From NCBI GenBank assembly GCA_036936605.1, contig JAUPFV010000004.1:181368807-181432806 (forward strand): a stretch of 64,000 bases of DNA. Direction: 5' to 3'. The position numbers and the translations under genes are program-made. The notes below the pieces were generated by a model. That model was given only the letters and a program-made list of their open reading frames with translations. It did not search any database and had not been told where the DNA came from. Shown one piece after another: positions 45,851 through 56,196 of this stretch (positions within the stretch are counted from its first letter, which is position 1; each line of letters begins with the position of its first letter). Source of the stretch: Limnanthes douglasii subsp. nivea (taxonomy: Eukaryota; Streptophyta; Magnoliopsida; Brassicales; Limnanthaceae).

Positions 45851-46385
45851 TAAAAAATGTTACCCGTCAGTTGAAACATTATCAGCCGGCGGGTGCGTTT
45901 TAAACCGTCGGGTACGAACACCATATACATAAAGGAAATGGTCTCTAACTTTATATTTATGACCCGAGGTGTGGGAATTATCAACCGGCGGGGCCATAAA
46001 TCCACCGACGGTTGGGAATTTCCACACGGTCGGGTAGGTAAACCAACTTCTTTTTGAATATGGTCTTCCAAATATATTAAAGCCCCGTTAGTTTGATAAT
46101 TTTCAACTGGCGTTGTAAATTTGTCAACTGCCGGGTAGGCGCAGGCGGATCACGATGTTAGATTTGACGGGACCGACCTCAGTGTTGAACAATTTATAAC
46201 CGTGGAGTCCATTATCAACCGGTGGTTGATGATTCCCTAACCGGTAGGGTAGTAATTTAAAAATCTATTCTCAATGATGTTTATTTTATCGGCGCCGATT
46301 GGTGGTTCAACAACTTTTAGCCGCCGGGTGAAAACTCCCCCTTCCCCTAGTTTATAATTGTTCAACCGTAGGCAAAAGGGAGTAT
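45851..46385. repeat. Cluster of GC-rich near-palindromic motifs, right of MULE gene
   Basis: Units include ATTATCAGCCGGCGGGTG (45881), AACCGTCGGGTACG (45903), ATTATCAACCGGCGGGGCC (45976), CCGACGGTTGGG (46005), TCAACTGCCGGGTAGG (46123), ATTATCAACCGGTGGTTGAT (46212) and GCCGCCGGGTGAA (46321). They share wording with the left cluster and with TCAACCGGCGGGG on the minus strand near 48490. Confidence 0.65.
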
Positions 46386-46653
46386 GAAAATTTTTAGAAC
46401 CCAAACAATATTAAAACCTCCCTCCAGAGTTAACAAAAAATACATGTTAATCATATAGCTATAGACCAACACACAATATCTAAAACAAATATTTAAGGTA
46501 TATCAACACACAAAATCTAAAATTACCGTGATTATAAGAGACAACTTTAATATAATCAAACTTAGAAGAGATAAAAGTATAATAAATCAACATCCAAAAC
46601 ATAATGCATAGCTGCGTAGCGTGACTCTAATAGCTAAAAACATGGTTCATAAA
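46386..46653. other. Spacer between motif cluster and PMD gene 3' end
   Basis: AT-rich, with no recognised feature. It would hold the 3' untranslated end of the minus-strand PMD gene. Confidence 0.4.
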
Positions 46654-48499
46654 CTAAAATAACATACAAAGGATCAACAAGCCTAACTTTATAACAAGCC
46701 ACAGACTTGTGAGGTCAAGTACCTTCCTTGCGAAGGACACGAGTTCTTCAGCAGTATCGTCTAACGGATGGACACGATTTATTATATTAACCACATCAAC
46801 CGTGGAGCGCTCGTTAAAGGTAAAAGACGTTATGTTATACCAACTGTATTTCTTCACATAAACTTCGTACTCAGGAGATGATGTACGGCTACTTGTTTCC
46901 AAACGTCGTGAATACTTATCGATCACGTACAAATGGTCCCTCTAGTTCGTCCAATGCCTACTATCAAAAGAATAAACAGAGATTGTCACCTCTTGTGAGA
47001 CCAGTTCTATGAGCCTTTGGCTTCTCTTACACCTATTTCCGGACAACCACGCCAGCATCTTCGGATCGGTCGGGCTGTCCCCGATATACACCGAACACTC
47101 AAACAACGCCGGAAAGCCAACTAAGCTCTTCAAAGACTGATTTAAAATGCCTGACAAGCTCTTGTACAACCATACTAATGTGCAAGTACCCCATGCGTAC
47201 TCATGAAGTTTCTCCAAGTACTCGAGATGATGGGGAAAATCGAATTGGATTTTATTTTGGCTAATGTTCGTGAATATGGTACATCTGAGGAAAACATGTT
47301 GTATACTCGAGCTGCTTGTTTCTTCATCTCTGTAGTAAGTGCAGCATTAGAATCCAAATATGCGGCCCCAGAAAATGTCTCCCTTAGCCATTGAAGGCCG
47401 AACCCACTCCCGTCATACGTCTTGATATCCTCTTGCGCGACTTCTGTCAAAATTCCCAACAATGAGGCATATCGTGCATAAGTCTAATCTATCGACTCGA
47501 TCCTAAAGGCGTCGATAATTCTCCCCTCAACCAGGAGGTCGGTAATCGCATACACGTCGTTCAGCGTGATGGTCATCTTGCTGAACGAGAACTGGAAGGT
47601 GTTGGTCTGTTGGTGCCACCTCTCAATGAACACCTCGTCCAACTGTGGGTGCGAGTTGGATTCTGGGAGGGGGCGGATAAGTGGCCAGAACGGAGTCCTT
47701 TCCAATATAGCCTTTACCCCTAGTTTTTTGCTAAGGTCCCATTGACCGAGTAGCCCTTATTTTGATTGGATCGTGATGTCAGAACGGGACTGAAACAAAG
47801 AAACAAACATAGATATACCGTAAAATAATATAGTTCAAGTTAATTAATTAAGTCCGAAATTATAAAACTTACATTGCCCATGAATGTGAAGTAGGCCTCG
47901 TATTGCATATAGTCAGAGAACATAATAATAATGCTCTGCACTAAGAAAAGATCCCTCCGGATTTGTTGGACGGCCTTGGCTACGGATCTCTCGTGGAGGT
48001 GATGGCTCGGGGACATCCGCCTCCTCGTCCATGGAGTCTATAAACCGACGGCGTTGGTTACGGAACTCTTGTAGAGGTGATGGTTGCAACCCGTGCTCCC
48101 TTGTGGCATCGTATTTTTTATGCCTCACGAAGTGTTCCTTATGCATCGTGCGCTCCCCACATTCAGCTAGATCGCCATTTGACCGACTACCACTACCATC
48201 ACACTTTTGGGGAAGACGAACTTCTTCTTGTTCACGCCTTGTTAGTTTCTTTCTTTTATCATTCTTAGGTTTAGGTACGTCGTGCGTCCCAAAATAAAAA
48301 TAAAATTTAAATGTCATGTCACCTAATACCGTATAATCAACTAGGTCCCCGCCGGGTGAGCCTAGGTAGCCCCTGCGGAGAACAAATGTTTCTTGCAACA
48401 AAATTAGCATGATCCCTGCCAGAGCTACCAGTCTCCCCCAGAGGGGGGTCAAGAACATTCTGGGAAAAACATGGTTACCCCGCCGGTTGACAAGTTCTC
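46654..48499 (-). pseudogene. Plant mobile domain (PMD) gene, split by a CRM insertion
   Basis: Minus-strand exons resemble the plant mobile domain family (MAIN/MAIL-type host proteins and transposon-borne relatives). From 47740 down, LGQWDLSKKLGV, VFIERWHQQTNTF and MTITLNDVYAI match the conserved PMD start. Further on, QAARVYNMFSSDV, LEKLHEYAWGTCTLVWLYKS and LVGFPALFECSVY match the second half. A canonical intron of 83 bp (47790-47872; GTAAGT ... TTTCAG) joins frames that agree except for a TAA near 47757. Another stop lies near 46945 and a shift near 47215. The 5' part (47913-48491) has GYLGSPGGDLVDYTV and a Lys/Arg-rich tract. The reading frame continues, without the CRM element, into 54035-54060. 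Inactive. Confidence 0.72.
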
Positions 48500-49015
48500 T
48501 GATGTAGTTGCACAAGCCCATGACTATATGGCCCTTTTAGACAAACGGAAACCGGCTTTATTTGGGGCCCAGATATCAGAATTAGGCGATGCGACCACTC
48601 AAATCGAACGCGTCGAGAAGCCCAACGATTTTCGAAAGCATCACAACGTGATAAAGTCCAGGCCCTAAATTTAGTCGTTTAAACCCTCGTTTTGTTGTTT
48701 TAGTAAATTTTCTGCATTTTCCTATTTTATTTAGATTTTATTAAAATACTTAACCAGCTCAAATCGCTTTGAAATTGGGTTGGGCTTTATTTTATTGCAT
48801 AACAAAAAAAGTTGTAATTTTGGGGTAGGGTTTCGAGCACTTCTATAAAAGGCTCTCAAACCCTAGTTTTGCCTCAAACTTTTTTTGAATAGAATTTTGA
48901 TTTTCTTTAAAGTCTCCTTTACTCTAACCTAGGGTTAGAACTATCCATCTTCTATTGTTCATCTTTTTTTCTGAATTTTCAGCCATCTATCCCATCTCGT
49001 AGTTTGACGCTACCA
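48500..49015 (+). repeat. 5' LTR of CRM-like element
   Basis: It runs from TGATGTAGTTGCAC to GACGCTACCA. A TATA box CTATAAAAGG lies at about 48843-48852. The first 169 bases also carry an open frame equal to the last residues of the pol product (see 3' LTR). Confidence 0.95.
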
Positions 49016-49018
49016 TAT

Positions 49019-49030
49019 TGGTATCAGATT
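49019..49030 (+). other. Primer binding site of CRM-like element
   Basis: TGGTATCAGATT starts three bases behind the LTR. It matches the 3' end complement of initiator methionine tRNA (TGGTATCAGAGC-type) over the first ten bases. CRM and many copia/gypsy elements use this primer. Confidence 0.88.
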
Positions 49031-49060
49031 CAGAGTTCCTAAGGTGTGGGTAATGACGGT

Positions 49061-50310
49061 ATGCCGCCAAAGCGATCTTTTCGAGGGAAGTCCACTCTTC
49101 CGATCACCGAATCGGTCGACCATGATGAATTCGGCCAATTCCAATCCCAGGTTGGTGAACAGATGCACTCGTTGGGAAATCAGTTGAGAGACGTACAAGA
49201 ATCACTACACAGGCTGTTGAACAATCAAACCAACGGATTTCGAGCTCCAGGTTCGAGCAACCAGCCGTCGGGATCTGAGAGAGAGAGATCGGCCGCGAGC
49301 GGAATCCGTTTGCTCATCGGTGAGAACAAGTTAGGGGTCAATACTCACCACAAGACTGCCGTGACCAAGTCTTTGAGCAGCCACCACCGAGAGATTCTGA
49401 TCTGAACGCCAACAACCGGTGGGAATCTGGATTCAGATTGGAGATCCCAGAGTTCCAAGGGGGTCTTGCACCAGATGAGTTTTTAGATTGGATCGCCTCA
49501 GTTTAAGAAGTCTTTGATTTCAAGAAGGTTCCGGATGCAAAGCGGGTACAGTTGGCTGCAACTAAGTTCCGAGGCCGAGCTGCATCCTGGTGGCAACAGC
49601 TCAAGCAGACCAGATCAAGGCACGGTAAGCCAAAAATAACAACTTGGGCTAAGTTTGTGAAGCACATGAGGGTTGCGTCTTTGCCTTACAACTATACCCG
49701 CATAATGTATCAGTAGTTCCAAAACCTTAAACAAGGGTCAAAAACTGTTTACAAGTACACTAACGATTTTTTCACGCTACAAAACTGTGTATATATTACT
49801 GATTCAGCAGATCAGCTAGTATCTCGCTGTATAGGGGGATGCGACAGCAGTTTCAGGACCAGCTGAATATGTTCGACCCTGTGAATGTGTCTAAAGCACA
49901 TCAGCGCGCACTGCATCTGGAGAAATCCCTTTCACGAAGGCCTTATGGAGGAGACACTTCCAGAACAAATCCATTGGCATTCCCCAAAATGACGATTCCA
50001 AGCCCTAACCCAGGAGTGCCAATTGATTCTCCTATGCGCACAGGTGCTAATTTGCAGGTCCCTAGTCGCACAGTTACTTCCTCACAAGTCCGGTGCTACC
50101 ATTGTCATGAACTAGGGCACGTTGCTTTACAGTGTCCAAAATTACGACAACAACGACAACACCCGAGGGGTCTGCTCGCTGACACTGCTGATTTTTCCCT
50201 AGAGGGCGAGCGACGATTTGATGAAGAACCAGAGGATGTTGTTGATGAGGTTCCAGAGGACCGGGTTACAGGAGGAGATATTGGTCAGGCATTGGTTTTA
50301 AGGCGTATCT
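49061..50310 (+). pseudogene. gag: Gag of CRM-like element
   Basis: The likely start is the ATG at 49061 (MPPKRSFRGKSTLP), 30 bases after the primer site. The N-terminal part is open to 49405; after a frameshift come ESGFRLEIPEFQGG, FLDWIASV and WWQQLKQTRSR (gag domain, about 49430-49620). Stops lie near 49505 and 49712. The last part, open from 49839, reads MRQQFQDQLNMFDPVNVSKA and ends in a CCHC zinc knuckle CYHCHELGHVALQC at 50094-50135, intact in its spacing (C-2-C-4-H-4-C). Gag would package the element RNA. Confidence 0.92.
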
Positions 50311-53300
50311 GCCTGACGCCGAAAGCCAAAAGTGATGGGGATGATTGGCTACGGAACAATATTTTGCAATCGACTTGTACTATTGGGGGAAAGGTATGCA
50401 AATTCGTTATTGATTCAGGGAGATGCGAAAATGTTATCTCTGAAGAAGTTGTCCAGAAACTGTACCTTGAAAACAGAAGACCACCCAAACCTCTACAAGC
50501 TTTCCTGGTTAAAGAAAGGTAGTGAAGTAAGTATCTCTAGAAGATGTCTGGTATCTTTCTCTGTTGGTAATTATAGGGATAAACCTTAGTTCGATGTTAT
50601 TGGGATGGATGCGTGTCACTTGTTGCTAGGCCGACCCTGGCAATATGATAGAAGTGTCACATATGATGGTAGGAGGAACCGCTACAGTTTTATATGGAAT
50701 AATGTCAGGTTCATATTAACACCAACTAGAGAGGTTTCTCCAAAACCTGCCCTTGTAGTATCAAAGGAGTCGGGTAAGAACTTTCTAGCTCGAAAGGCGT
50801 TTATAGAACATGCTCATGAAACAGGAATTTTCTATCTTTTGGTGGTTAAAGAATTTAGTACTGATCTATTTGCTGGTATACCTGAGCGAGTTCGGCCGCT
50901 TTTAGCAGAATTCTCTGTTGTCTTTCCCGATACTTTACCTACAGGTCTTCCTCCATTGAGAGATATCCAACACCAGATTGACCTTGTACCGGGTGCTAGC
51001 CTACCAAACCGACCACATTATCGAATGAGCCCAAAAGAGCATGAAGAGCTCCGCAGACAGGTGGAGGAACTGTTAACGAGAGGCCACATCCGGGAGAGTC
51101 TTAGTCCTTGTGCGGTTCCTACACTATTAACACCAAAGAAGGATGGCTCAATGAGAATGTGTGTGGATATCCGGGCTATCAACAAAATTACAGTCAGGTA
51201 TCGGTTTCCTATTCCTCGCCTTGATGATTTACTGGATCAATTGAATGGTGCTACTGTGTTTACGAAGCTGGATTTGAAGACCGGATACCACCAGATTCGT
51301 ATTTGTATGAGGGATGTTGGAAAACATCCTTCAAGACCCGAGAAGGTCTGTTTGAATGGATGGTAATGTCATTCGGTCTTTCTAATGCTCCTAGCACGTT
51401 CATGCGGGTTATGAACCAGGTATTTCGCCCGTTCATCGGAAAATTTCTTGTTGTGTACTTTGATGATATTCTTATCTATAGTACCACGGAAGAGCTGCAT
51501 CTCCAGCACTTACGTGAGGTGTTGGTTGTTTTGAGGCGAGAGGAGTTTTATGGAGGACTCGATAAGTGTTGTTTTATGACAGATTTGGTCGTCTTCCTGG
51601 GGTATGTCGTGTCAAAATATGGGCTTTCAGTGGATCAGTCGAAAGTAGCAGTCGTACGAGACTGGCCTATTCCTAATTCCATCACTGAAGTCCGCTCTTT
51701 TCACGGATTGGTCTCCTTTTACAGACGGTTCATACATAACTTCAGCACTGTTATGACTCCCATTACAGAGTGTATGAAGGGCAAGACATTCTGCTGGACC
51801 CCTGAAGCAGCTAAATCGTTTGAGGAAATCAAGGTAAGACGGACCACTGCACCGATTCTGGTTTTACCTGACTTTTCTACAGGATTTGAACTCCATTTTG
51901 ATGCATCCGGATTGGGCATTGTCACTGTACTCAGCCAACGAGGCCGTCATGTAGCATACTTCAGCGAAAAGTTAAGTGGAGCTAAACTTAACTACAACAC
52001 CTATGACAAGGAGTTCTATGCAGCTGTACGAGCTTTGAAGCACTGGAGTTCCTACTTGGCCTACCATGACTTTGTCCTGTACAACGATCCTGATGCCTTA
52101 AAACATTTGCAGAGTCAGGAGAAAGTCTCTTCCCACCATGCACGTTGGGCAGCATTTACGCAACAATTTACCTTTTCCATTAAGCATACTTCAGGGACAG
52201 TTAACCGCGTAGCTGACGCATTGAGCCGACGCAGCATGATGATTCGTATGGAAGGAGAAGTTGTGGGATTCGAGATGATGAAGGATCTACTAGCTATCGA
52301 TCCATATTTTGGTCCTATTATAGAGGACGTCAGCGCAGGTTTGAGAAAAGATTTTGCAGTGAGCAACGGTTACCTCTTCAAAGGTAATTTACTTTGTGTT
52401 CCTGAGGGCAGTTTGAGATTACTGATTATACAGGAGAGACACAATGAGGGGCATGGGGGTAGAGATCAAACCCTTCACTCTGTATCCAGTCAGTTCTTTT
52501 GGCCGCATTTGAGGCGAGATGTTATCCGTTTTGTAGCTGGTTGTCGGGTTTGCCAGGTGGCAAAAGGTACATCCTTCAACGCAGGTCTATACCTACCACT
52601 CCCAATACCGGAAGGACAATGGCGAAGCGTCAGCATGGATTTCATCTATGGGCTGCCAAGAACACAGAGAGGTAACGATTCTATTTTTGTAGTGGTTGAC
52701 AGGTTTTCTAATATGGCCCACTTCATTGCCTGCAAGAAAACCACAGATGCTGTGAATGTTGCTCATTTATACTTTCGTGAGGTCTACCGCTTACATGGTC
52801 TACCCTTGAATATCGATCTGATCACGATGCGCGGTTTGTGGGGTATTTTTGGAGGAGTTTGTGGCGTCTCACAAACATGAAGCTGAGTTTTAGCAGCGCA
52901 TATCACCCGCAGACAGGCGGCCAAACCGAGGTAACTAACCGAACGTTAGGCAACATGTTACGCACAGAGGTCTCTGGGAACTTGAAAGCATAGGATTCCC
53001 GCCTTTATCATGTTGAGTTCGCCTAGAACAAGCACCACAAGCGCAGTACTGGGTATAGTCCCTTCATGGTAGTCTATGGTTATAACCCACGGGGTCCTAT
53101 GGACTTAGCTTTCCCAACGCTTGATAAGGTTCCAGCCAAGGTCGAGAACGTCATTGCTGATCTATGGGAGATCCATGAGAACACCCGCAAACACTTGGAG
53201 GAAACAACACAGAAGTACAAGACTTCCGCAGATAAGAAGTTTCACCTAGTGGAGTTTGCAGTGGGAGACTTTGTTTGGACTGTTTTGATCAGGGATCGCT

Positions 53301-53683
53301 ATCCTGCACACGAGTACAACAAGTTGGCTGCAAGAAAAGTGGGTCCGTTTGAAATTATTGAAAAGATTAATCCCAATGCATACAGGTTGAAGCTACCCTG
53401 CCACATGAAGACCCATAACGTTTTCAACGTGAAGCACCTGGTGCCATTTACCACTCCTGCTGAGGATGATGGAGCTGAGAATTCGTGGGCGAATTCTTCC
53501 GAAGAAGGGGAGGATGATGTAGTTGCACAAGCCCATGACTATATGGCCCTTTTGGACAAATGGAAACCGGCTTTATTTGGGGCCCAGATATCAGAATTAG
53601 GCGATGCGACCACTCAAATCGAACGCGTCGAGAAGCCCAACGATTTTCGAAAGCATCACGATGTGATGAAGTCCAGGCCCTAA
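50311..53683 (+). pseudogene. pol: Pol (protease, RT, RNase H, integrase) of CRM-like element, reading into the 3' LTR
   Basis: Protease: IDSG active site at 50409-50420 (FVIDSGRCENVIS). [15 protein letters not shown] (51153 on), [13 protein letters not shown] and intact YFDD at 51456-51467. RNase H: ELHFDASGLGIVTVL (51890) and TYDKEFYAAVRAL. Integrase: HNEGHGGRDQT and CRVCQVAKG zinc part (52440-52565), first Asp in SMDFIYGLP (52640). The second Asp region, near 52815, is frameshifted. The Glu region lies near 52920; the GPFEIIEKI domain lies near 53340. Breaks occur at a TAG at 50520, near 50589, near 51310, near 52815 and about 52990-53060. The last frame (53066-53683) runs through the polypurine tract and about 56 codons into the LTR. 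Confidence 0.93.
53501..53514 (+). other. Polypurine tract of CRM-like element
   Basis: GAAGAAGGGGAGGA is all purine and directly abuts the 3' LTR, so it would prime plus-strand DNA. It also encodes residues near EEGED of the pol product. Confidence 0.88.
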
Positions 53684-54029
53684 ATTTAGTCGTTTAAACC
53701 CTCGTTTTGCTGTTTTAGTAAATTTTCTGCATTTTCCTATTTTATTTAGATTTTATTAAAATACTTAACCAGCTCCAATCACTTTGAAATTGGGCTGGGC
53801 TTTATTTTATTGCATAACAAAAAAAGATGTAATTTTGGGGTAGGGTTTCGAGCACTTCTATAAGAGGCTCTCAAACCCTAGTTTTGCCTCAGACTTTTTT
53901 TGAATAGAATTTTGATTTTCTTTAAAGTCTCATTTACTCTAACCTAGGGTTAGAACTATCCATCTTCTATTGTTCGTCTTTTTTCTGAATTTTCAGCCAT
54001 CTGTCCCATCTCGTAGCTTGACGCTACCA
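53515..54029 (+). repeat. 3' LTR of CRM-like element (encodes pol C-terminus)
   Basis: It runs from TGATGTAGTTGC to GACGCTACCA. Its first 169 bases continue the integrase frame (AQAHDYMALLDKWKPALFGA ... KPNDFRKHHDVMKSRP) to a TAA at 53681. Overlap of the pol C-terminus with the 3' LTR is described for some CRM elements, where a targeting 'CR motif' sits there. I could not verify the motif itself. Confidence 0.93.
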
Positions 54030-54060
54030 TTCTCTGCCGGTGATGATCAAGAACATAGTC
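54030..54060 (-). pseudogene. Detached N-terminal end of the PMD-type ORF
   Basis: The minus strand has an ATG at 54055-54053 followed by FLIITGRE, which continues in frame with the sequence left of the CRM element (LVNRRGNHVFP at about 48491) once the element and one TTCTC are ignored. This shows the CRM element landed inside an existing reading frame. It is not certain that this ATG is the true start. Confidence 0.55.
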
Positions 54061-55056
54061 GAGAAAAACCCTAAAATAACTCGAACCCACCCCAAAACCA
54101 TCTATGTAACCACAAATCAAGCCTTCTAACATCAATATAGAACTAAATAAACCTGCATTTACCTATTCTAACACCCTAAATAGCATAAATCTACAAAACC
54201 ATAGAAAACTAAATATAATAAAACAAGTAATTAAAAGAGATTCTTACTCTTTCTCCTTGTCCATTTGTTGTTGTTTGTTGGATTAGAGTCTTCCGGAATT
54301 GTTGTAAAACAGTTTTTGGTTAGCCGAAAATCTGAATTTGTGATTTTGAGTTTTGGAAAATTGAAGAAGGAAAAGAAAGGAAAAAAGTTAGAGTTGGGGC
54401 TGTTTTTTATTTTGGAGATGGTTAGAACTGAAGGTTAGAGCTTGGGCTTAATAAATCAGTAGAAGTATTTTGGATATAATTTTGGGAGTGGTTAAAATTG
54501 TTAAAGAGATACTTAAAAGGGAAATGACACACTAAGTACCTTTTAACCAAACCTATTACAACCTAGTACCCAAAAATGGGTTAATGCTCACTTAATACCC
54601 ATCTCATTAAACATATCCACTTCTAATACCTTTTCTTTTTTTAATACCAAGATTACCCTCAACCTATTATATAAGGTTGATTTGTGAAAAATTAGGGTTT
54701 TTTGTTACAGCCCCCATTCTATTTTTGAATTTTGAAATTCAAAACAGCCTCCACTCTTACTCTTCTTCTCTCTCTCCTCTTCTTCTTCTCTCTTTCTCCT
54801 CTTCTTCTCTCTCTCCACCGGCGAACCATACAACCACCATCGAACTAGTCTTAATCACCGGCGAACCATACAAACACCAAGGTCCTGCGTTCCTCTCACC
54901 GGCGAGCTGTTTTTTTGACGAACTGTCGAATATCGCCGGTGACATTTCCAGTCCTATCGAACATGACGAACCTTAACTTTTCGGTAAGGTTTAGCAGTGT
55001 TCTCAGTCCGATCGAACATGACATGTTTTCTGTTTGTTCGAGGGATCGGAATCACT
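54061..55056. other. Upstream region of PMD gene and unassigned sequence
   Basis: No gene recognised. A CT-rich block (54750-54815) gives a low-complexity Ser/Leu frame on the plus strand. ACCGGCGA / CGCCGGTGA words recur at 54818, 54857, 54898 and 54934. The part to about 54.5 kb would be the promoter side of the minus-strand PMD gene. Confidence 0.4.
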
Positions 55057-55353
55057 GGAGTCGATCCATTAAAAATTGAAGTCCGATTGTTTGATAGGCT
55101 GTTTAACAGTGAGGTAGGAATTCTTCCTTCTTAAACCTTTTATTCTATATCTTCTCTATATTTACACCGAATCAGTGATGACCCATACAAAAGATTCTTA
55201 AAATATGGTGTTTGTTACTTCAGAATCCTGCTGAACTTGATGACTGGCTTGGGGACCTCAACCCAAAATCCAAAGTGGTGATACCTGATGCATATGCTGT
55301 ACCATTACTAAGAGATGCTGTAGTTGGGGACGGATTCCAGTTCGAACGGCTAG
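55057..55353 (+). pseudogene. Glutaminyl-tRNA synthetase gene fragment (two exons and intron)
   Basis: Exon A, 55057-55113, reads GVDPLKIEVRLFDRLFNSE. A 110-bp intron follows (55114-55223; GTAGG ... TTCAG). Exon B, 55224-55353, reads NPAELDDWLGDLNPKSK, AYAVPLLRDAVVGDGFQFER and ends at a GTAATT donor. The wording matches the anticodon-binding C-terminal region of plant cytosolic GlnRS, which charges tRNA-Gln. The frame is intact over both exons, but the expected last exon and all upstream exons are absent. The kept intron means it came by DNA copying (for example transposon capture), not through mRNA. Confidence 0.78.
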
Positions 55354-55677
55354 GTAATTTCAAAAGTTTGGTGTCTTTCTTGAGGCTTTAACTTTAAAAG
55401 GCCCGTACATAATAATATTTTAGGTTCTAAATATTAGATGATATAACTTTTTCACTGGCAGGTATAGTTTTCAGTGAAATTATCATTGTTAGAAGGTTCG
55501 TACATATTACTGAAGAGAAACCGTACTAGTTTGTATTAGTATTGTAAGTGTGTTTTGGGTTTTGTGTATGGGAACAGTCACTGAAAACCTGTTTTTTGAT
55601 ATCATGACCGATTCTATTTAGTATTGCGCAAATGCAGGTTCGTTATCTCAATAGACTTCACCACTTCGTGATCTTGT

Positions 55678-55802
55678 TGGATGTTGTGTTGAACAGTTAT
55701 CAAGCAGTAGTATCTGCAGTAGCCCAGATGCAACTAACTGTGATGGGGTTAAACTTGAAGAAAATGGATGTTGTGTTGAACAGTTATCAAGCAGTAGTAT
55801 CT
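55678..55802. repeat. 38-bp direct repeat, 87 bp apart
   Basis: TGGATGTTGTGTTGAACAGT and the next 18 bases at 55678-55715 recur at 55765-55802 without a visible mismatch. In one frame each copy encodes GCCVEQLSSSSI. Confidence 0.9.
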
Positions 55803-56130
55803 TTGGATCTTTTTGGCTTAATTAAAGAACTTCTATGTTTCTAAAACCTGAAAAATATCTTGCAACTTATATAGGTATTGTGGCTGCTTTTTGAAATAAG
55901 TTTCCATTTTCGATCTTAACAATAGATTCACTAGCGTAGCTAATGTATATTAATGGCAAGAAATCGTTTAGTTTCTGTTTCTGGTCGAATCAAAGCATCG
56001 ATACCGGCTCTGATTACATTCCGGTAAGAAATTGCAGTTTTCCAGCTCTGTTTTATACATTGCGATTTTAGTGCATATCTGATTGCTAGACACTATTATT
56101 TATCATTTGCGATTTATGCCTTGTATACAG

Positions 56131-56196
56131 TGCTAGATACAGCATGAGACATTGCTAGATACAGCATGAGACATTGCTAGATACAGCATGAGTGTT
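56131..56196. repeat. 22-bp tandem repeat, three copies
   Basis: TGCTAGATACAGCATGAGAC plus two bases, repeated at 56131, 56153 and 56175; the last copy changes near its end. Confidence 0.95.

Larger units (their letters stand above)
48500..54029 (+). mobile_element. CRM-like Ty3/gypsy LTR retrotransposon, complete, with target duplication
   Basis: The element of 5530 bp is bounded by TTCTC at 48495-48499 and 54030-54034, a perfect 5-bp target duplication. It has LTRs of 516 and 515 bp, an initiator-Met-type primer site, gag, protease, RT, RNase H, integrase and a polypurine tract. Protein wording (YFSEKLSGAKLNYNTYDKE, FFWPHLRRDVIRFVAGCRVC, SMDFIYGLPRTQRGNDSIFV, NVFNVKHLVPF) fits the CRM lineage of chromoviruses. 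By eye the LTRs differ at about 16 bases plus one length change (about 3 percent). Several frameshifts and stops make this copy non-autonomous. Confidence 0.95.

Noticed and set aside
54677..54976. Plus-strand Ser/Leu-rich frame
   Set aside because: Low-complexity CT-rich DNA; it does not join the GlnRS exons in frame with any visible splice site.
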